From contig NZ_CP112874.1 in assembly GCF_029910235.1 (NCBI RefSeq), positions 2,356,001 through 2,420,000 on the forward strand: DNA of 64,000 nucleotides. The letters are read 5' to 3'. Source of the stretch: Pseudanabaena galeata CCNP1313 (lineage in GTDB: Bacteria; Cyanobacteriota; Cyanobacteriia; Pseudanabaenales; Pseudanabaenaceae). This document shows, piece after piece, positions 52,606 through 61,088 of this stretch (positions are counted from its first letter, which is position 1; every line of letters begins with the position of its first letter). The notes under the pieces are model-generated. The model had not been told where the DNA came from, ran no database searches, and saw only the letters and a program-made list of their open reading frames with translations. A program made the position numbers and the translations under genes.

Positions 52606-54672
52606 TTAATTCGCCAACTTCCAAACTTTTATCTTGCCGTCCAGACTGCCACTGATCAACAGTTTTTGATCAGTACTAAATCCCACCGATGACACACCTT
52701 GCTCATGCTCTGACAAAACCTGAGGTGATCGCTTGTTTTTTAAAAACCAAATCCGAATCGTCTTATCAGCACTGCCACTAGCTAGTAAACCGTTATCATT
52801 GCTGAAAGCGATCGTATGTACTTCTCCGTTATGTCCTGTGAGAACTTCCTTTAACTGTCCTGTCCCTCCATCCCATAGACGGACAGTATTATCTTCCATT
52901 GCACTAGCGATATTTTTGCCATCGTTGCTGTAGACAATCGATCGCACGGGGCTGCCAGTTTCCACTAAGGTTTTGAGGACTTTCCCTGTGTCCACATCCC
53001 ATAATCGAATTGCCCCATCTTTGCTGCCACTGGCTAAAACTTTGCTATCAGGTGTAAAGGAAACATCATAAACCCATGATTTTTCAGATAGTGTCCTGAT
53101 CGGTTTACCCGTTTCGGCATTCCATAAACGAATGGTGCGATCGCCGCTAGAGCTAGCGATCGTCTTCCCGTCAGGACTGAAGATAGCCGTGTATATCCGT
53201 TCTTGATGTCCTTCTAACGTATGGAGGATTTTACCTGTGGCTACGTCCCAAATAATCACTTTGCGATCGTCACTGCCACTAACTAACCGCTTGCCATCAG
53301 GACTGAAGTTCACATCATAGACTCTTCCTGTATGCCCTTTCAGAGTCCGCAATTTTTGATTCGTTTGTAAGTCCCATAGCCCAATGATTCGTTCTGAGTT
53401 AGCCCCTGCTATGATTTTACTGTCAGGGCTAATCGTAACTCCATAAATTGCATCCCTTGCACCATTGATGGGAAATTCTTTGACCAAGGATGGAACTACA
53501 TTTGATAAATTGGAAGAATTAGTTGCAGATTCTGGCAAGGCTGTTTTTTCTGGGGAATCGTCAGAACTATCTGAATTTATTGGCTTTGGGGAATGTCCAA
53601 ATGTCAGAACTAGAGCCGTAATCATAACCGCGCCCAGAGTAATGATGCCTAAACCCAAGTGCCAAGGCTGAAAATGTTGCCAAATACCTAATTTAGATAT
53701 TTCCTGTTTCTGGGCTGAATGGCGATCGCGCACAGGCTCATTGTTGGCATAGCTTCTAGGATTGTTGGCTTGAGTCGCCTCTGCACTGAGCAGTACCGTT
53801 GGCAAACTGTGATTGACCTGAGAACTCGGATAGCGATTGATAAATTCCTTGATCTCCTCATAGGTTGCTTCCGCACTAGGATAACGTTGCCGAAAATCAA
53901 ACCGCACCATTCGCGACAGAATATCCGCAAATTCTGGATAGACTTTGGGAGCAGATTCACGCCACATAATTTCTAGGTTTTCATCTTTGACCAGATGACT
54001 AGGGGAAAGCCCTGTCAGCGCTTGAATGCCAAGCATTCCGATCGCATAGATATCGCTAGCAAATTTTGGTTCACCATGCGCCTGTTCACTGGGCATATAT
54101 CCTGGAGTCCCAATTCCTACCGTATAGCCACCATTATCTGATTGTCCTTCTAATATCGCCGTGGGTGTAACGATTTGCTTCACTACGCCAAAATCAATTA
54201 AAAAAAGCTGTCCATCACGGCGACGAATAATATTTTCGGGCTTAATGTCACGATGGATTACATTGTTTTGATGGACAAAGCTGAGGACAGTTAAGAGATT
54301 TTGTAATAAATCCGCAACTGCGAACTGTTCCCAAATCTTGCCACGCGGTAGTTCATGACTAAGATCTTTGCCATCAATATATTCTTGAACTAAATAAAAT
54401 TCTGATAATTCCTCAAAGTGGGCAAACAGTTGGGGGATTTGGGGATGAGTTCCGAGTCGATAGAGAACTTGAGCTTCAGTTTCAAACAGTCGTCGGGATA
54501 GTTGCAAGACGCTAGCTTCTTGGATATGGGGACTCAGCCTTTTAATTACTCTGGTGGGGCGATCGGGTAGGTGTAAATCTCGTGAGAGATAGGTCTCACC
54601 AAATCCGCCACCACCCAAACGCGCCGTAACTTCGTAATGCCCACCGACTATTTGCCCAGTTGTAAGACTCAT
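52606..54672 (-). CDS. Ser/Thr protein kinase with WD40 repeats
   Basis: 688 residues. Residues about 1-290 are a Hanks-type kinase: GGGGFGETYLSRDLHLPDRP, the ATP Lys in TRVIKRLSP, NVIHRDIKPENIIRR and LFLIDFGVVKQ. A transmembrane segment lies at about 340-362 (GLGIITLGAVMITALVLTFG). The rest is seven WD40 repeats (IIGLWDLQTNQKLRTLKGHT is one), which face the outside if the kinase is cytoplasmic. The propeller may bind a ligand or partner. It is a cyanobacterial-type membrane kinase; no regulator is adjacent. Confidence 0.95.
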   Translation of the reverse strand: MSLTTGQIVGGHYEVTARLGGGGFGETYLSRDLHLPDRPTRVIKRLSPHIQEASVLQLSRRLFETEAQVLYRLGTHPQIPQLFAHFEELSEFYLVQEYIDGKDLSHELPRGKIWEQFAVADLLQNLLTVLSFVHQNNVIHRDIKPENIIRRRDGQLFLIDFGVVKQIVTPTAILEGQSDNGGYTVGIGTPGYMPSEQAHGEPKFASDIYAIGMLGIQALTGLSPSHLVKDENLEIMWRESAPKVYPEFADILSRMVRFDFRQRYPSAEATYEEIKEFINRYPSSQVNHSLPTVLLSAEATQANNPRSYANNEPVRDRHSAQKQEISKLGIWQHFQPWHLGLGIITLGAVMITALVLTFGHSPKPINSDSSDDSPEKTALPESATNSSNLSNVVPSLVKEFPINGARDAIYGVTISPDSKIIAGANSERIIGLWDLQTNQKLRTLKGHTGRVYDVNFSPDGKRLVSGSDDRKVIIWDVATGKILHTLEGHQERIYTAIFSPDGKTIASSSGDRTIRLWNAETGKPIRTLSEKSWVYDVSFTPDSKVLASGSKDGAIRLWDVDTGKVLKTLVETGSPVRSIVYSNDGKNIASAMEDNTVRLWDGGTGQLKEVLTGHNGEVHTIAFSNDNGLLASGSADKTIRIWFLKNKRSPQVLSEHEQGVSSVGFSTDQKLLISGSLDGKIKVWKLAN

Positions 54673-54717
54673 AAACTATTTCTTAAGCTAATTCTGTGGA
54701 TGTCTTGGACTTAATTA

Positions 54718-54881
54718 CTGATGTTACGTGGATGGAATTCCTACAATCACCTAAGTCTAGGGCTGGCACGGGGGTGCAGCCCCTACAAAATCTAAATTAT
54801 TAGGGTAGGGGCAATCCCCCCGTGGTTGCCCTGCTTTGCTAGCAACAAGAGATTCATCATCTGAGTTCAACGTAACATCAG
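54718..54881. repeat. MITE-like element family H, variant with different interior, copy 4
   Basis: CTGATGTTACGTGGA ... GTTCAACGTAACATCAG flanked by TTAATTA on both sides, but the interior (AGGGCTGGCACGGGGGTGCA ... GCAATCCCCCCGTGG) differs from copies 1-3. Confidence 0.85.
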
Positions 54882-55019
54882 TTAATTACAATCTTGCCAT
54901 ACAAGTTATAGCTGTCGCTATATCTGGAATTGCAGATCTTAGTCCAAATAGTGTGAGGCGGCGCTTCGTGCCGCCTCTTATCCTATGGCTGTCAACAGTC
55001 TTACGGCTCTTTGCACTCA

Positions 55020-55073
55020 AACCTTTAGAATTTAGGAGGCGGTGCTTCGCACCGCCTCCTAAATTCTAAAGGT
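55020..55073. repeat. GC-rich palindrome family F, copy 6
   Basis: AACCTTTAGAATTTAGGAGG ... CCTCCTAAATTCTAAAGGTT around CGGTGC-TTC-GCACCG. Confidence 0.85.
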
Positions 55074-55141
55074 TTACGAAGCACAGCTTAGCGCTAGCTT
55101 AAAGCAGTATAGTGATAGCTAAAGTGCAAGTTTAAGACGCT

Positions 55142-55570
55142 ATGACCCCTTTACCGAAATATCGCCCTAAACAACTATCTTTAGGACGCTTAGAATCAGA
55201 AATCCTCAATATTATTTGGGATAATACAAGGCTAGGTGCGACAGATATACACGATCGCATCTTGTCCGATCCCGATCGCGAGTTAGCCTATGGCTCAGTG
55301 ATGACGGTACTGCGACGACTAGAGCAGAAGGGTTGGATTCATTGCGAAAAAGAGGGGCGTTCGCTTTATTGGCAAGCACGAATTTCTCGTGAAGAAGCGC
55401 AAGCATTGGATGCTTATCATCAACTCAATCGCTTTTTAGAAGTGGGTGATGCGGATATTGTTGCTGCTTTTGCTAATGATCTCGATCATGCCAGTATGGA
55501 CAAGCTTGAAGCGATCGCTGTCCGTCTCAAAAATATCCGTCAATTGAGAGAACAATCACAAGAAGGTTAA
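55142..55570 (+). CDS. BlaI/MecI-family repressor
   Basis: 142 residues. The winged-helix domain is LGRLESEILNIIWDN, ATDIHDRILSDPDRELAYGS and VMTVLRRLEQKGWIHCEKEG, typical of BlaI/CopY/MecI repressors; the C-terminus is helical for dimerisation. It represses its own operon until cleaved by a partner protease. The M56 protease gene follows after four bases. Here it probably controls a stress or cell-wall function, since no beta-lactamase is near. Confidence 0.93.
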   Translation: MTPLPKYRPKQLSLGRLESEILNIIWDNTRLGATDIHDRILSDPDRELAYGSVMTVLRRLEQKGWIHCEKEGRSLYWQARISREEAQALDAYHQLNRFLEVGDADIVAAFANDLDHASMDKLEAIAVRLKNIRQLREQSQEG

Positions 55571-55574
55571 GTCC

Positions 55575-56462
55575 ATGCCCTTTTTCTCTATACATTTTGT
55601 GATGCTGTTTGGCTCTCTCTGTCTTGCATGGGGATTGCGCTATGGTTGGCAAAATAGCAGCGATGCTACTTGTCCTGTAAGTTGGCAGATGCGCTGGCAG
55701 AAGGCGCTAGTATGCTTTGTGCTGCCGCCATTGCTAGTGGTGATGACCGCGATCGCCGTGCTATGCATGGGAGCCGAAGGACAAATGATTGGCTTGCAAG
55801 CAGGACGACTCAGCTATGCGATCGCCATAATATTTTTGATTTACAGTGTGTTTCGGGGTGGTCAACTCTCTTGGAGCGGCTGGCAATCTTTACAAAAACT
55901 GCAAGAGATGGTTGCCGATGTGGAGCATGTTAACTCGGTTAATCAACCGATCCGCTTGCTGAATATGCCGATGCTATTTGCTGCTCAAATTGGCTTTTGG
56001 CGATCGCAACTTTTTGTGAGCCAAGGTTTACTTGACAGCCTTGATACCGAACATCTTGATGCAGTTTTGTGGCATGAACGCGCCCATGCCTATTACCGCG
56101 ATACATTTTGGTTTTTCTGGCTCGGTTGCCTGCGTCAAGTGATGCCTTGGTTGCCAAATACCCAAGCTTTATGGGAAGAGTTGCTACTGTTGCGAGAACT
56201 TCGCGCCGATCGCTGGGCGGCTCAATATACAGATGGTTTATTAATCGCTGAGTCATTACTAGCCATGGTTAGTAGTAATAATATGCACTCAACCCCAACT
56301 TTTGCCGCAGCCTTTGGGGCGACCAATACTAGCAATCGTCTAGAAGAACGGGTGAGCTTTTTACTTGCCGAGCCTGAACCGTTACCACAATTTTCTTGGC
56401 GATCGCTATTTTGGATTGGCTTTTCCCTGTTACCGCTTACTGTATTACCATTGCATTACTAA
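55575..56462 (+). CDS. M56-family membrane metalloprotease (BlaR1-like, no sensor domain)
   Basis: 295 residues with membrane segments at both ends. The zinc site is His167-Glu168-x-x-His171 in AVLWHERAHAYYRDTFWFFW, with Glu208 in LLLRELRADRWAAQ as the third ligand. This is the BlaR1/MecR1 protease core, but the penicillin-binding sensor domain is missing. It should cleave the BlaI-like repressor coded just upstream. The signal it answers is unknown. Confidence 0.92.
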   Translation: MPFFSIHFVMLFGSLCLAWGLRYGWQNSSDATCPVSWQMRWQKALVCFVLPPLLVVMTAIAVLCMGAEGQMIGLQAGRLSYAIAIIFLIYSVFRGGQLSWSGWQSLQKLQEMVADVEHVNSVNQPIRLLNMPMLFAAQIGFWRSQLFVSQGLLDSLDTEHLDAVLWHERAHAYYRDTFWFFWLGCLRQVMPWLPNTQALWEELLLLRELRADRWAAQYTDGLLIAESLLAMVSSNNMHSTPTFAAAFGATNTSNRLEERVSFLLAEPEPLPQFSWRSLFWIGFSLLPLTVLPLHY

Positions 56463-56498
56463 AAAGTAGAGAGGGCGCTTCGCGCCCTCTCTACTTTT
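56462..56498. terminator. hairpin directly after the BlaI/M56 operon
   Basis: AAAAGTAGAGAGGGCGC-TTC-GCGCCCTCTCTACTTTT, perfect 17-bp stem ending in T-run, overlapping the stop of the protease gene. Probably a terminator and also a family F relative. Confidence 0.65.
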
Positions 56499-56531
56499 AG
56501 GTTTTTAAAACTCTTTCTGGGTTTGATTTTT

Positions 56532-56565
56532 AATTGCCAAAAGTGTAACGACACTTTTGGCAATT
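56532..56565. repeat. short palindrome family G, copy 4
   Basis: AATTGCCAAAAGTGTAACG and ACACTTTTGGCAATT, followed by GGTAT as in copy 3. Confidence 0.7.
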
Positions 56566-56585
56566 GGTATTATTGGTATAAGCAT

Positions 56586-56731
56586 TTAGAAACTATTTAA
56601 GAATTACTTTTTAGTATAAAAAACCTAAGAGATCCCCCTCAATCCCCCTTAAAAAGGGGGAAGAAGATAATTCTCCCCCCTTTTTAAGGGGGGCTGGGGG
56701 GGATCTAGACAATTCTTAAATGGCTTCTTAG
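56586..56731. repeat. MITE-like element family I, copy 2
   Basis: TTAGAAACTATTTAAGAATT ... AATTCTTAAATGGCTTCTTA, interior CCCCTCAATCCCCCTTAAAA and inverse. Same ends as the element at 35874. Confidence 0.85.
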
Positions 56732-56789
56732 ATAAATCTAGATAAATCAGATCGCCACCATCATCTAGCCATGAGCAAAGCGAGTAAAC

Positions 56790-57893
56790 ATGAATCAACC
56801 CAAGTCCCAGTTTATCCGCGTTGATCGAGGTATTAGTCAGTTCAATCATGACTACTATGCCGCACTGGGCTTGCCAATCATCAGCAGTCCTGTTTACATT
56901 CGCCATGTCTATGTGAGCATTGCGCGGATACTACATCCTGATGTGTATGGCTTTTCATCTGAAGAAAAGGAAATCGCCACGCAATATCTAGCGAAATTGG
57001 TTAACCCAGCCTACAACGTCCTCATGAAGGATGAAGAGCGCAAAGCTTATCAAGGCATCTTTAAGCTGCTTGCTAAGAGGTTAATGCAAAAATCGCGCAA
57101 TGTGCCAATTCATTCGGCGATCGCCTGTGAGTTAATGATGGCTCCTAACGATGGTCTTTACGAGCGCTCAGTTTCTAAGATCGCGCAGGTACAGTATCAA
57201 TCCATCAAAACTATTCTGGAATATACAGCCCAAATCAGTGAACTAAATCTGGTTTACATTCTTTACAAAGAAGGCTATCAATACGGCGCAGACAATATGC
57301 CGCCAGTACTGATGCCCATGTCACCCACCCATCCCAAGCCTTATGTAGCCCCCTATCCTATCCCAGCCCCCAAAACTAGTTATCCCCAACCTACTCAATA
57401 CAAAAGTTACCAACCTCCGATTAATCGGAAATCTGACCCCGACGAAACGATAATTCAAACCAGAATTGAGGAACGTGATACTAGCGCGATCGCCGATCGC
57501 CTGAGAATCTGTGAAATCTATATTAGTCAGGGTGATTGGAAATCCGCACTCAAGGATTTGCGTGAGATCTTGCAACTTGATAAGAACAATAGTAGATGTC
57601 ACGCCATGCTGGGTGTGGTATATAAAAACGTCAACCAGCCGCAAATGGCAAAAGTTAGCTTGCAGCGATCGCTTCAGATTAATCCTCGAGAGCCATTAGC
57701 GCTCAAACATATTAAAGAGCTTGATAATCCCAATCCTAGCCAAACTAATACTAAAAACAACAGTAAAAGTGAACCGAAGCCCAATCCAGCGACTACTAAA
57801 AAAACACCGATTCCACCGCCACAAAAACGCGGCTGGCTGTCCAATCTGCTCGGATGGGCTTCACCCGATGATCGCGATGACTCACGTAAATAA
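56790..57893 (+). CDS. J-domain protein with TPR repeats
   Basis: 367 residues. An N-terminal J-like domain carries DYYAALGLPI and the HPD motif at residues 49-51 (ARILHPDVYGF), so it may stimulate an Hsp70 ATPase. Two TPR units lie at about residues 230-310 (ISQGDWKSALKDLREILQLD; AMLGVVYKNVNQPQMAKVSL). Between is a proline-rich linker (PTHPKPYVAPYPIPAPKTSY), and the C-terminus is polar and basic. The client is unknown. It is a cyanobacterial-type co-chaperone or scaffold. Confidence 0.85.
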   Translation: MNQPKSQFIRVDRGISQFNHDYYAALGLPIISSPVYIRHVYVSIARILHPDVYGFSSEEKEIATQYLAKLVNPAYNVLMKDEERKAYQGIFKLLAKRLMQKSRNVPIHSAIACELMMAPNDGLYERSVSKIAQVQYQSIKTILEYTAQISELNLVYILYKEGYQYGADNMPPVLMPMSPTHPKPYVAPYPIPAPKTSYPQPTQYKSYQPPINRKSDPDETIIQTRIEERDTSAIADRLRICEIYISQGDWKSALKDLREILQLDKNNSRCHAMLGVVYKNVNQPQMAKVSLQRSLQINPREPLALKHIKELDNPNPSQTNTKNNSKSEPKPNPATTKKTPIPPPQKRGWLSNLLGWASPDDRDDSRK

Positions 57894-57987
57894 AGATGAG
57901 TCATCGCGATCGCAACAATACACAGAGCGGCGGCAAAAGATATAGAATGAACCTAGTTAAAACCATAGTCAGGAGTTTTGAGAGAGT

Positions 57988-58197
57988 ATGCAGCCAATCA
58001 TTTTTCCAGGTTCTGCGGTGCGGGTTATCAATGAAGGTGATACCTATTATGGGTTTCAGGGGCAAGTGCAACGGGTAACCGATGGTCGTGTCGCCGTGAT
58101 TTTTGGTGGTGGGAACTGGGAAAAGATCGTTTCGTTTCGGGCTACTGAGTTAGAACTGATTGATACGACTGTTAGCTCTAAAGCAAAGAAGAAATAA
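57988..58197 (+). CDS. ndhS: NDH-1 complex subunit S
   Basis: 69 residues with the SH3-like fold of Ndh[41 protein letters not shown] and [14 protein letters not shown]. NdhS forms the ferredoxin-docking site of the photosynthetic NDH-1 complex and drives cyclic electron flow. The gene is followed three bases later by an OmpA-like gene. Confidence 0.92.
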   Translation: MQPIIFPGSAVRVINEGDTYYGFQGQVQRVTDGRVAVIFGGGNWEKIVSFRATELELIDTTVSSKAKKK

Positions 58198-58199
58198 TT

Positions 58200-58760
58200 G
58201 TGGCAAATTTACCGACTCCAGATAAGTCAATAGGTAAATCTTCGGGGCAACCATCAGACGATTTCAGTCAGGTGGGGCGCTCGGCTGTGAAATTTATTGT
58301 TCGCAGTGTATTTCTGGGCGTGAGTGCGATCGCAGGTACGGGTATTGGTTTAGCGATCGCCCTCACGCGACCAGATTTAGTCTGGCAACCCTCATTTAAC
58401 TTTTTAAATTACAAAAAGCAGCAATTTACCCTCTCTTCTGATGCATTGTTTGATACGGACAAGGCAAGTATTCGTCCAGAAAGTTTTCGGTTACTCGATG
58501 AAGTGGCGGCTCAATTACCCTTAGCCACGGGCAAGCGAGTCAGGATTAATGGGCATATGGATTTGGGTAGTGCAGGGGATGAACTGACTCTTTCATATTT
58601 ACGAGCTACAGCCGTTAAGGACTATTTGGCAAGACTGCGCGGTGAACAGACCTATTATTGGATGGTGGTTGGTTATGGTGCTAGTCGTCCCTTGGCTAGT
58701 AGTGCAGCCGATAGCAACGGCAAAAGTAACCGCCGCATCGAGATTTTTGTAGATGACTAG
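58200..58760 (+). CDS. OmpA-domain protein
   Basis: 186 residues, GTG start. A membrane segment at about residues 30-55 (IVRSVFLGVSAIAGTGIGLA) precedes an OmpA/MotB-like peptidoglycan-binding domain: FTLSSDALFDTDKASIRPES, RVRINGHMDLGSAGDELTLS, YLRATAVKDYL, SNGKSNRRIEIFV. It probably anchors the cytoplasmic membrane to the cell wall. It sits between ndhS and rnz with only two or three bases between genes. Confidence 0.9.
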   Translation: MANLPTPDKSIGKSSGQPSDDFSQVGRSAVKFIVRSVFLGVSAIAGTGIGLAIALTRPDLVWQPSFNFLNYKKQQFTLSSDALFDTDKASIRPESFRLLDEVAAQLPLATGKRVRINGHMDLGSAGDELTLSYLRATAVKDYLARLRGEQTYYWMVVGYGASRPLASSAADSNGKSNRRIEIFVDD

Positions 58761-58762
58761 AT

Positions 58763-59707
58763 ATGCAAATCACCTTTCTCGGTACTAGTTCGGGTGTACC
58801 CACACGCGGGCGCAATGTCTCCAGTGTGGCAGTGCGTCTACCTCAACGTGCCGAAGTTTGGCTGCTCGATTGTGGTGAGGCAACTCAGCACCAATTACTG
58901 CGAAGTGATGTAAAAATTAGCCAAATCACCAAGATCTTTGTCACGCATATGCATGGCGATCATATTTTTGGTTTACCAGGGTTGCTGGCAAGTTGTGGCA
59001 TGGCGGGGAATGTCAGCCATATTGATATTTATGGGCCATCAGGTTTGGGTGACTATCTTGATGCTTGTTTGCGCTATAGCGAGACGCGCCTCTCCTATTC
59101 GATCAAGGTACATAAGGTCAAAACGGGACTAGTTTGCGAAGATTCAGAATTTTATATGATGGCGGCTCCACTCAAGCATAAAGTCACAGCCCATGGTTAT
59201 CGCTTGGTAGAACGCGATCGCGCGGGTAAGTTTGATGTCGATAAGGCGATCGCAATGAATATTCCCCCAGGTCCAATTTTTGGCGAACTGAAGCAAGGGA
59301 AAACGGTGACGCTTCCCGATGGACGCAAAATAGATGGAAAGGAATTTTGTGGCGCTCCCCAGATCGGGCGGAAGATTGCCTATTGTACAGATACAATTTT
59401 TTGTGATAGTTCCGTGGAATTAGCTCAAAATGCGGATGTGCTAATCCATGAGACAACCTTTGCTCATCAAGATTCTGACATGGCTTTTCAGCGGTTACAT
59501 TCCACTAGTACGATGGCGGCTCAAGTAGCACTATTGGCGAATGTGAAGCAATTAATCATGACTCATTTCAGTCCTCGCTATTCGCCTGGTAATCCCATTC
59601 TATTGGAAGATTTAGTTAATGAAGCGAGGATGATTTTTGCGAATACGATTCCTGCCTATGATTTTATGACTTACGAGATCGCTCCTTCTCATCTTGCTAA
59701 GTACTGA
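58763..59707 (+). CDS. rnz: ribonuclease Z
   Basis: 314 residues, tRNA 3'-end endonuclease of the metallo-beta-lactamase fold. The zinc ligands are in THMHGDHIFGLPG, later CTDTIFCDSS and HSTSTMAAQ, with TFLGTSSGVPTRGRN at the N-terminus. It follows the OmpA-like gene with a two-base gap and is probably part of the ndhS-ompA-rnz operon. Confidence 0.96.
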   Translation: MQITFLGTSSGVPTRGRNVSSVAVRLPQRAEVWLLDCGEATQHQLLRSDVKISQITKIFVTHMHGDHIFGLPGLLASCGMAGNVSHIDIYGPSGLGDYLDACLRYSETRLSYSIKVHKVKTGLVCEDSEFYMMAAPLKHKVTAHGYRLVERDRAGKFDVDKAIAMNIPPGPIFGELKQGKTVTLPDGRKIDGKEFCGAPQIGRKIAYCTDTIFCDSSVELAQNADVLIHETTFAHQDSDMAFQRLHSTSTMAAQVALLANVKQLIMTHFSPRYSPGNPILLEDLVNEARMIFANTIPAYDFMTYEIAPSHLAKY

Positions 59708-59757
59708 TGTGAGTTGATGTAAGGATTAGTAGCGTGGGCTTTGCTCATCTTACCAAT

Positions 59758-59928
59758 TGATGTTACGTGGATAGAATTCCTACGATCATCCGATCATCTA
59801 AGTCTAGGGCTGGCACGGGGGCACAGCCCCTACAGAATCTAAATTATTGAGGTAGGGGCAATCCCCCCGTGGTTGCCCTGTCATGCTAGCAGCAAGCAAT
59901 TCATCATCTGAGTTCCACGTAACATCAG
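59758..59928. repeat. MITE-like element family H variant, copy 5
   Basis: TGATGTTACGTGGATAGAAT ... TTCCACGTAACATCAG, with the same interior as copy 4 (AGGGCTGGCACGGGGGCACA). Confidence 0.85.
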
Positions 59929-59978
59929 TTACCAATAGGTATCAACTATAGCATCGCAAGAGATAGATAGGACAAATC

Positions 59979-60032
59979 AAAACCAAAAAGATGAGTGGCG
60001 GCGCGAAGCGCCGCCACTCATCTTTTTGGTTT
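59979..60032. repeat. GC-rich palindrome family F, copy 7
   Basis: AAAACCAAAAAGATGAGTGG ... CCACTCATCTTTTTGGTTTT around CGGCGC-GAA-GCGCCG; flanking GATAGATAGG-ACAAATC is shared with copy 3. Confidence 0.85.
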
Positions 60033-60068
60033 TATGTCCTAAGCTAAACTTACATTGCTACAGTAATT

Positions 60069-61073
60069 AACGTGAGTTCGACGAACTAAAAGATGGCAGG
60101 AGGAAGAGCAGGTAAGCCTTTGAAGAGAAGATCTAAAGCAGGTTTAGTCTCTCGATATGTATAAGCAACCAACCCAGCTAAAAGGTTGACAAGAAAATTA
60201 AAAAAACTGCGATGTCTTGAATGCTCAATCTGAGAAATGTTTTTGAGTTGGTCATTGACGGACTCAATAATTGCGCGCTTACGCAGCAAAATCTTATCAA
60301 TCAACTTGACCAAACAGTTTTTCATATTTTTCTTGCGCTTAGTAATCAGTTGTAAACCTTGTTCATAGAGCTTCTCAAACAACTTTTGGGAGATATAACC
60401 ACGGTCACCAAACAATTGACCAAAGAGGTCTTGAGCCATCTCAGGCACAGGTTGTCGGTCATCAATATTGGCTGGTGTGAGCTTGAAGGCAAGCAATTCC
60501 CCTTTGTCATTGATAATCAAATGTAGCTTGAAGCCAAAGTGCCATCCCACTGAGTTTTTGCCCCAATTGACCATACCTTTGAATACTTTATGGGCATGGG
60601 CACGGCATGGTACACAGACATTGATCGGTGTGGAGTCGATGAATGATATTCCTGTCACTTCGCCTTTGCGGGTATGCAGAAAGCAACATAACAACATCAT
60701 TGTCCAAGGCATTAGCTCGACAAAGCGGGTGTAGCTTACCAAGTGGGGAAATGCTTTCCGCCAAAACGGTATTACAGTTAGGGTATAGAAGTCTTTGAAG
60801 GTCTTGTATCCTGACCCATGAAAGGCGATCGCGATGGTCATCACTTCACTCAACCTCATTCTTGAGCGACTTTTCCTTTCTCCCTGCATTGATGGCAACA
60901 TTGGTTGCTCTTGCCAGTGTTTTTCAAAGCTTTGGCAAAAATCATCCACTTCACAGAAGATTCGCGTGATATCCAAGTGCGATACGATACTGTTCATATT
61001 GCTGAGGCTTTTAGTTTGTCAAACCTAGTCTCAGCTTTTCTTTTGCTTTTGTCTACTCCATCGAACTCACGTT
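60069..61073 (-). mobile_element. IS982-family insertion sequence, about 1005 bp
   Basis: Left end AACGTGAGTTCGACGAACTA and right end CCATCGAACTCACGTT are inverted repeats of about 13 bp, flanked by TTAA-rich sequence on both sides (the exact duplication is ambiguous because the flanks are palindromic). One transposase gene fills it. Confidence 0.9.
60086..60997 (-). CDS. IS982-family transposase
   Basis: 303 residues. The DDE triad regions are FIDSTPINVCVP, FGDRGYISQKLFEKL and KRAIIESVNDQLKNI; SRMRLSEVMTIAIAFHGSGY is the typical N-terminal block. It looks complete and possibly active. Its element's ends match the ends of the 113-bp family A repeats, so it may mobilise these in trans. Confidence 0.95.
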   Translation of the reverse strand: MNSIVSHLDITRIFCEVDDFCQSFEKHWQEQPMLPSMQGERKSRSRMRLSEVMTIAIAFHGSGYKTFKDFYTLTVIPFWRKAFPHLVSYTRFVELMPWTMMLLCCFLHTRKGEVTGISFIDSTPINVCVPCRAHAHKVFKGMVNWGKNSVGWHFGFKLHLIINDKGELLAFKLTPANIDDRQPVPEMAQDLFGQLFGDRGYISQKLFEKLYEQGLQLITKRKKNMKNCLVKLIDKILLRKRAIIESVNDQLKNISQIEHSRHRSFFNFLVNLLAGLVAYTYRETKPALDLLFKGLPALPPAIF

Positions 61074-61088
61074 AATTAATTACATTTT

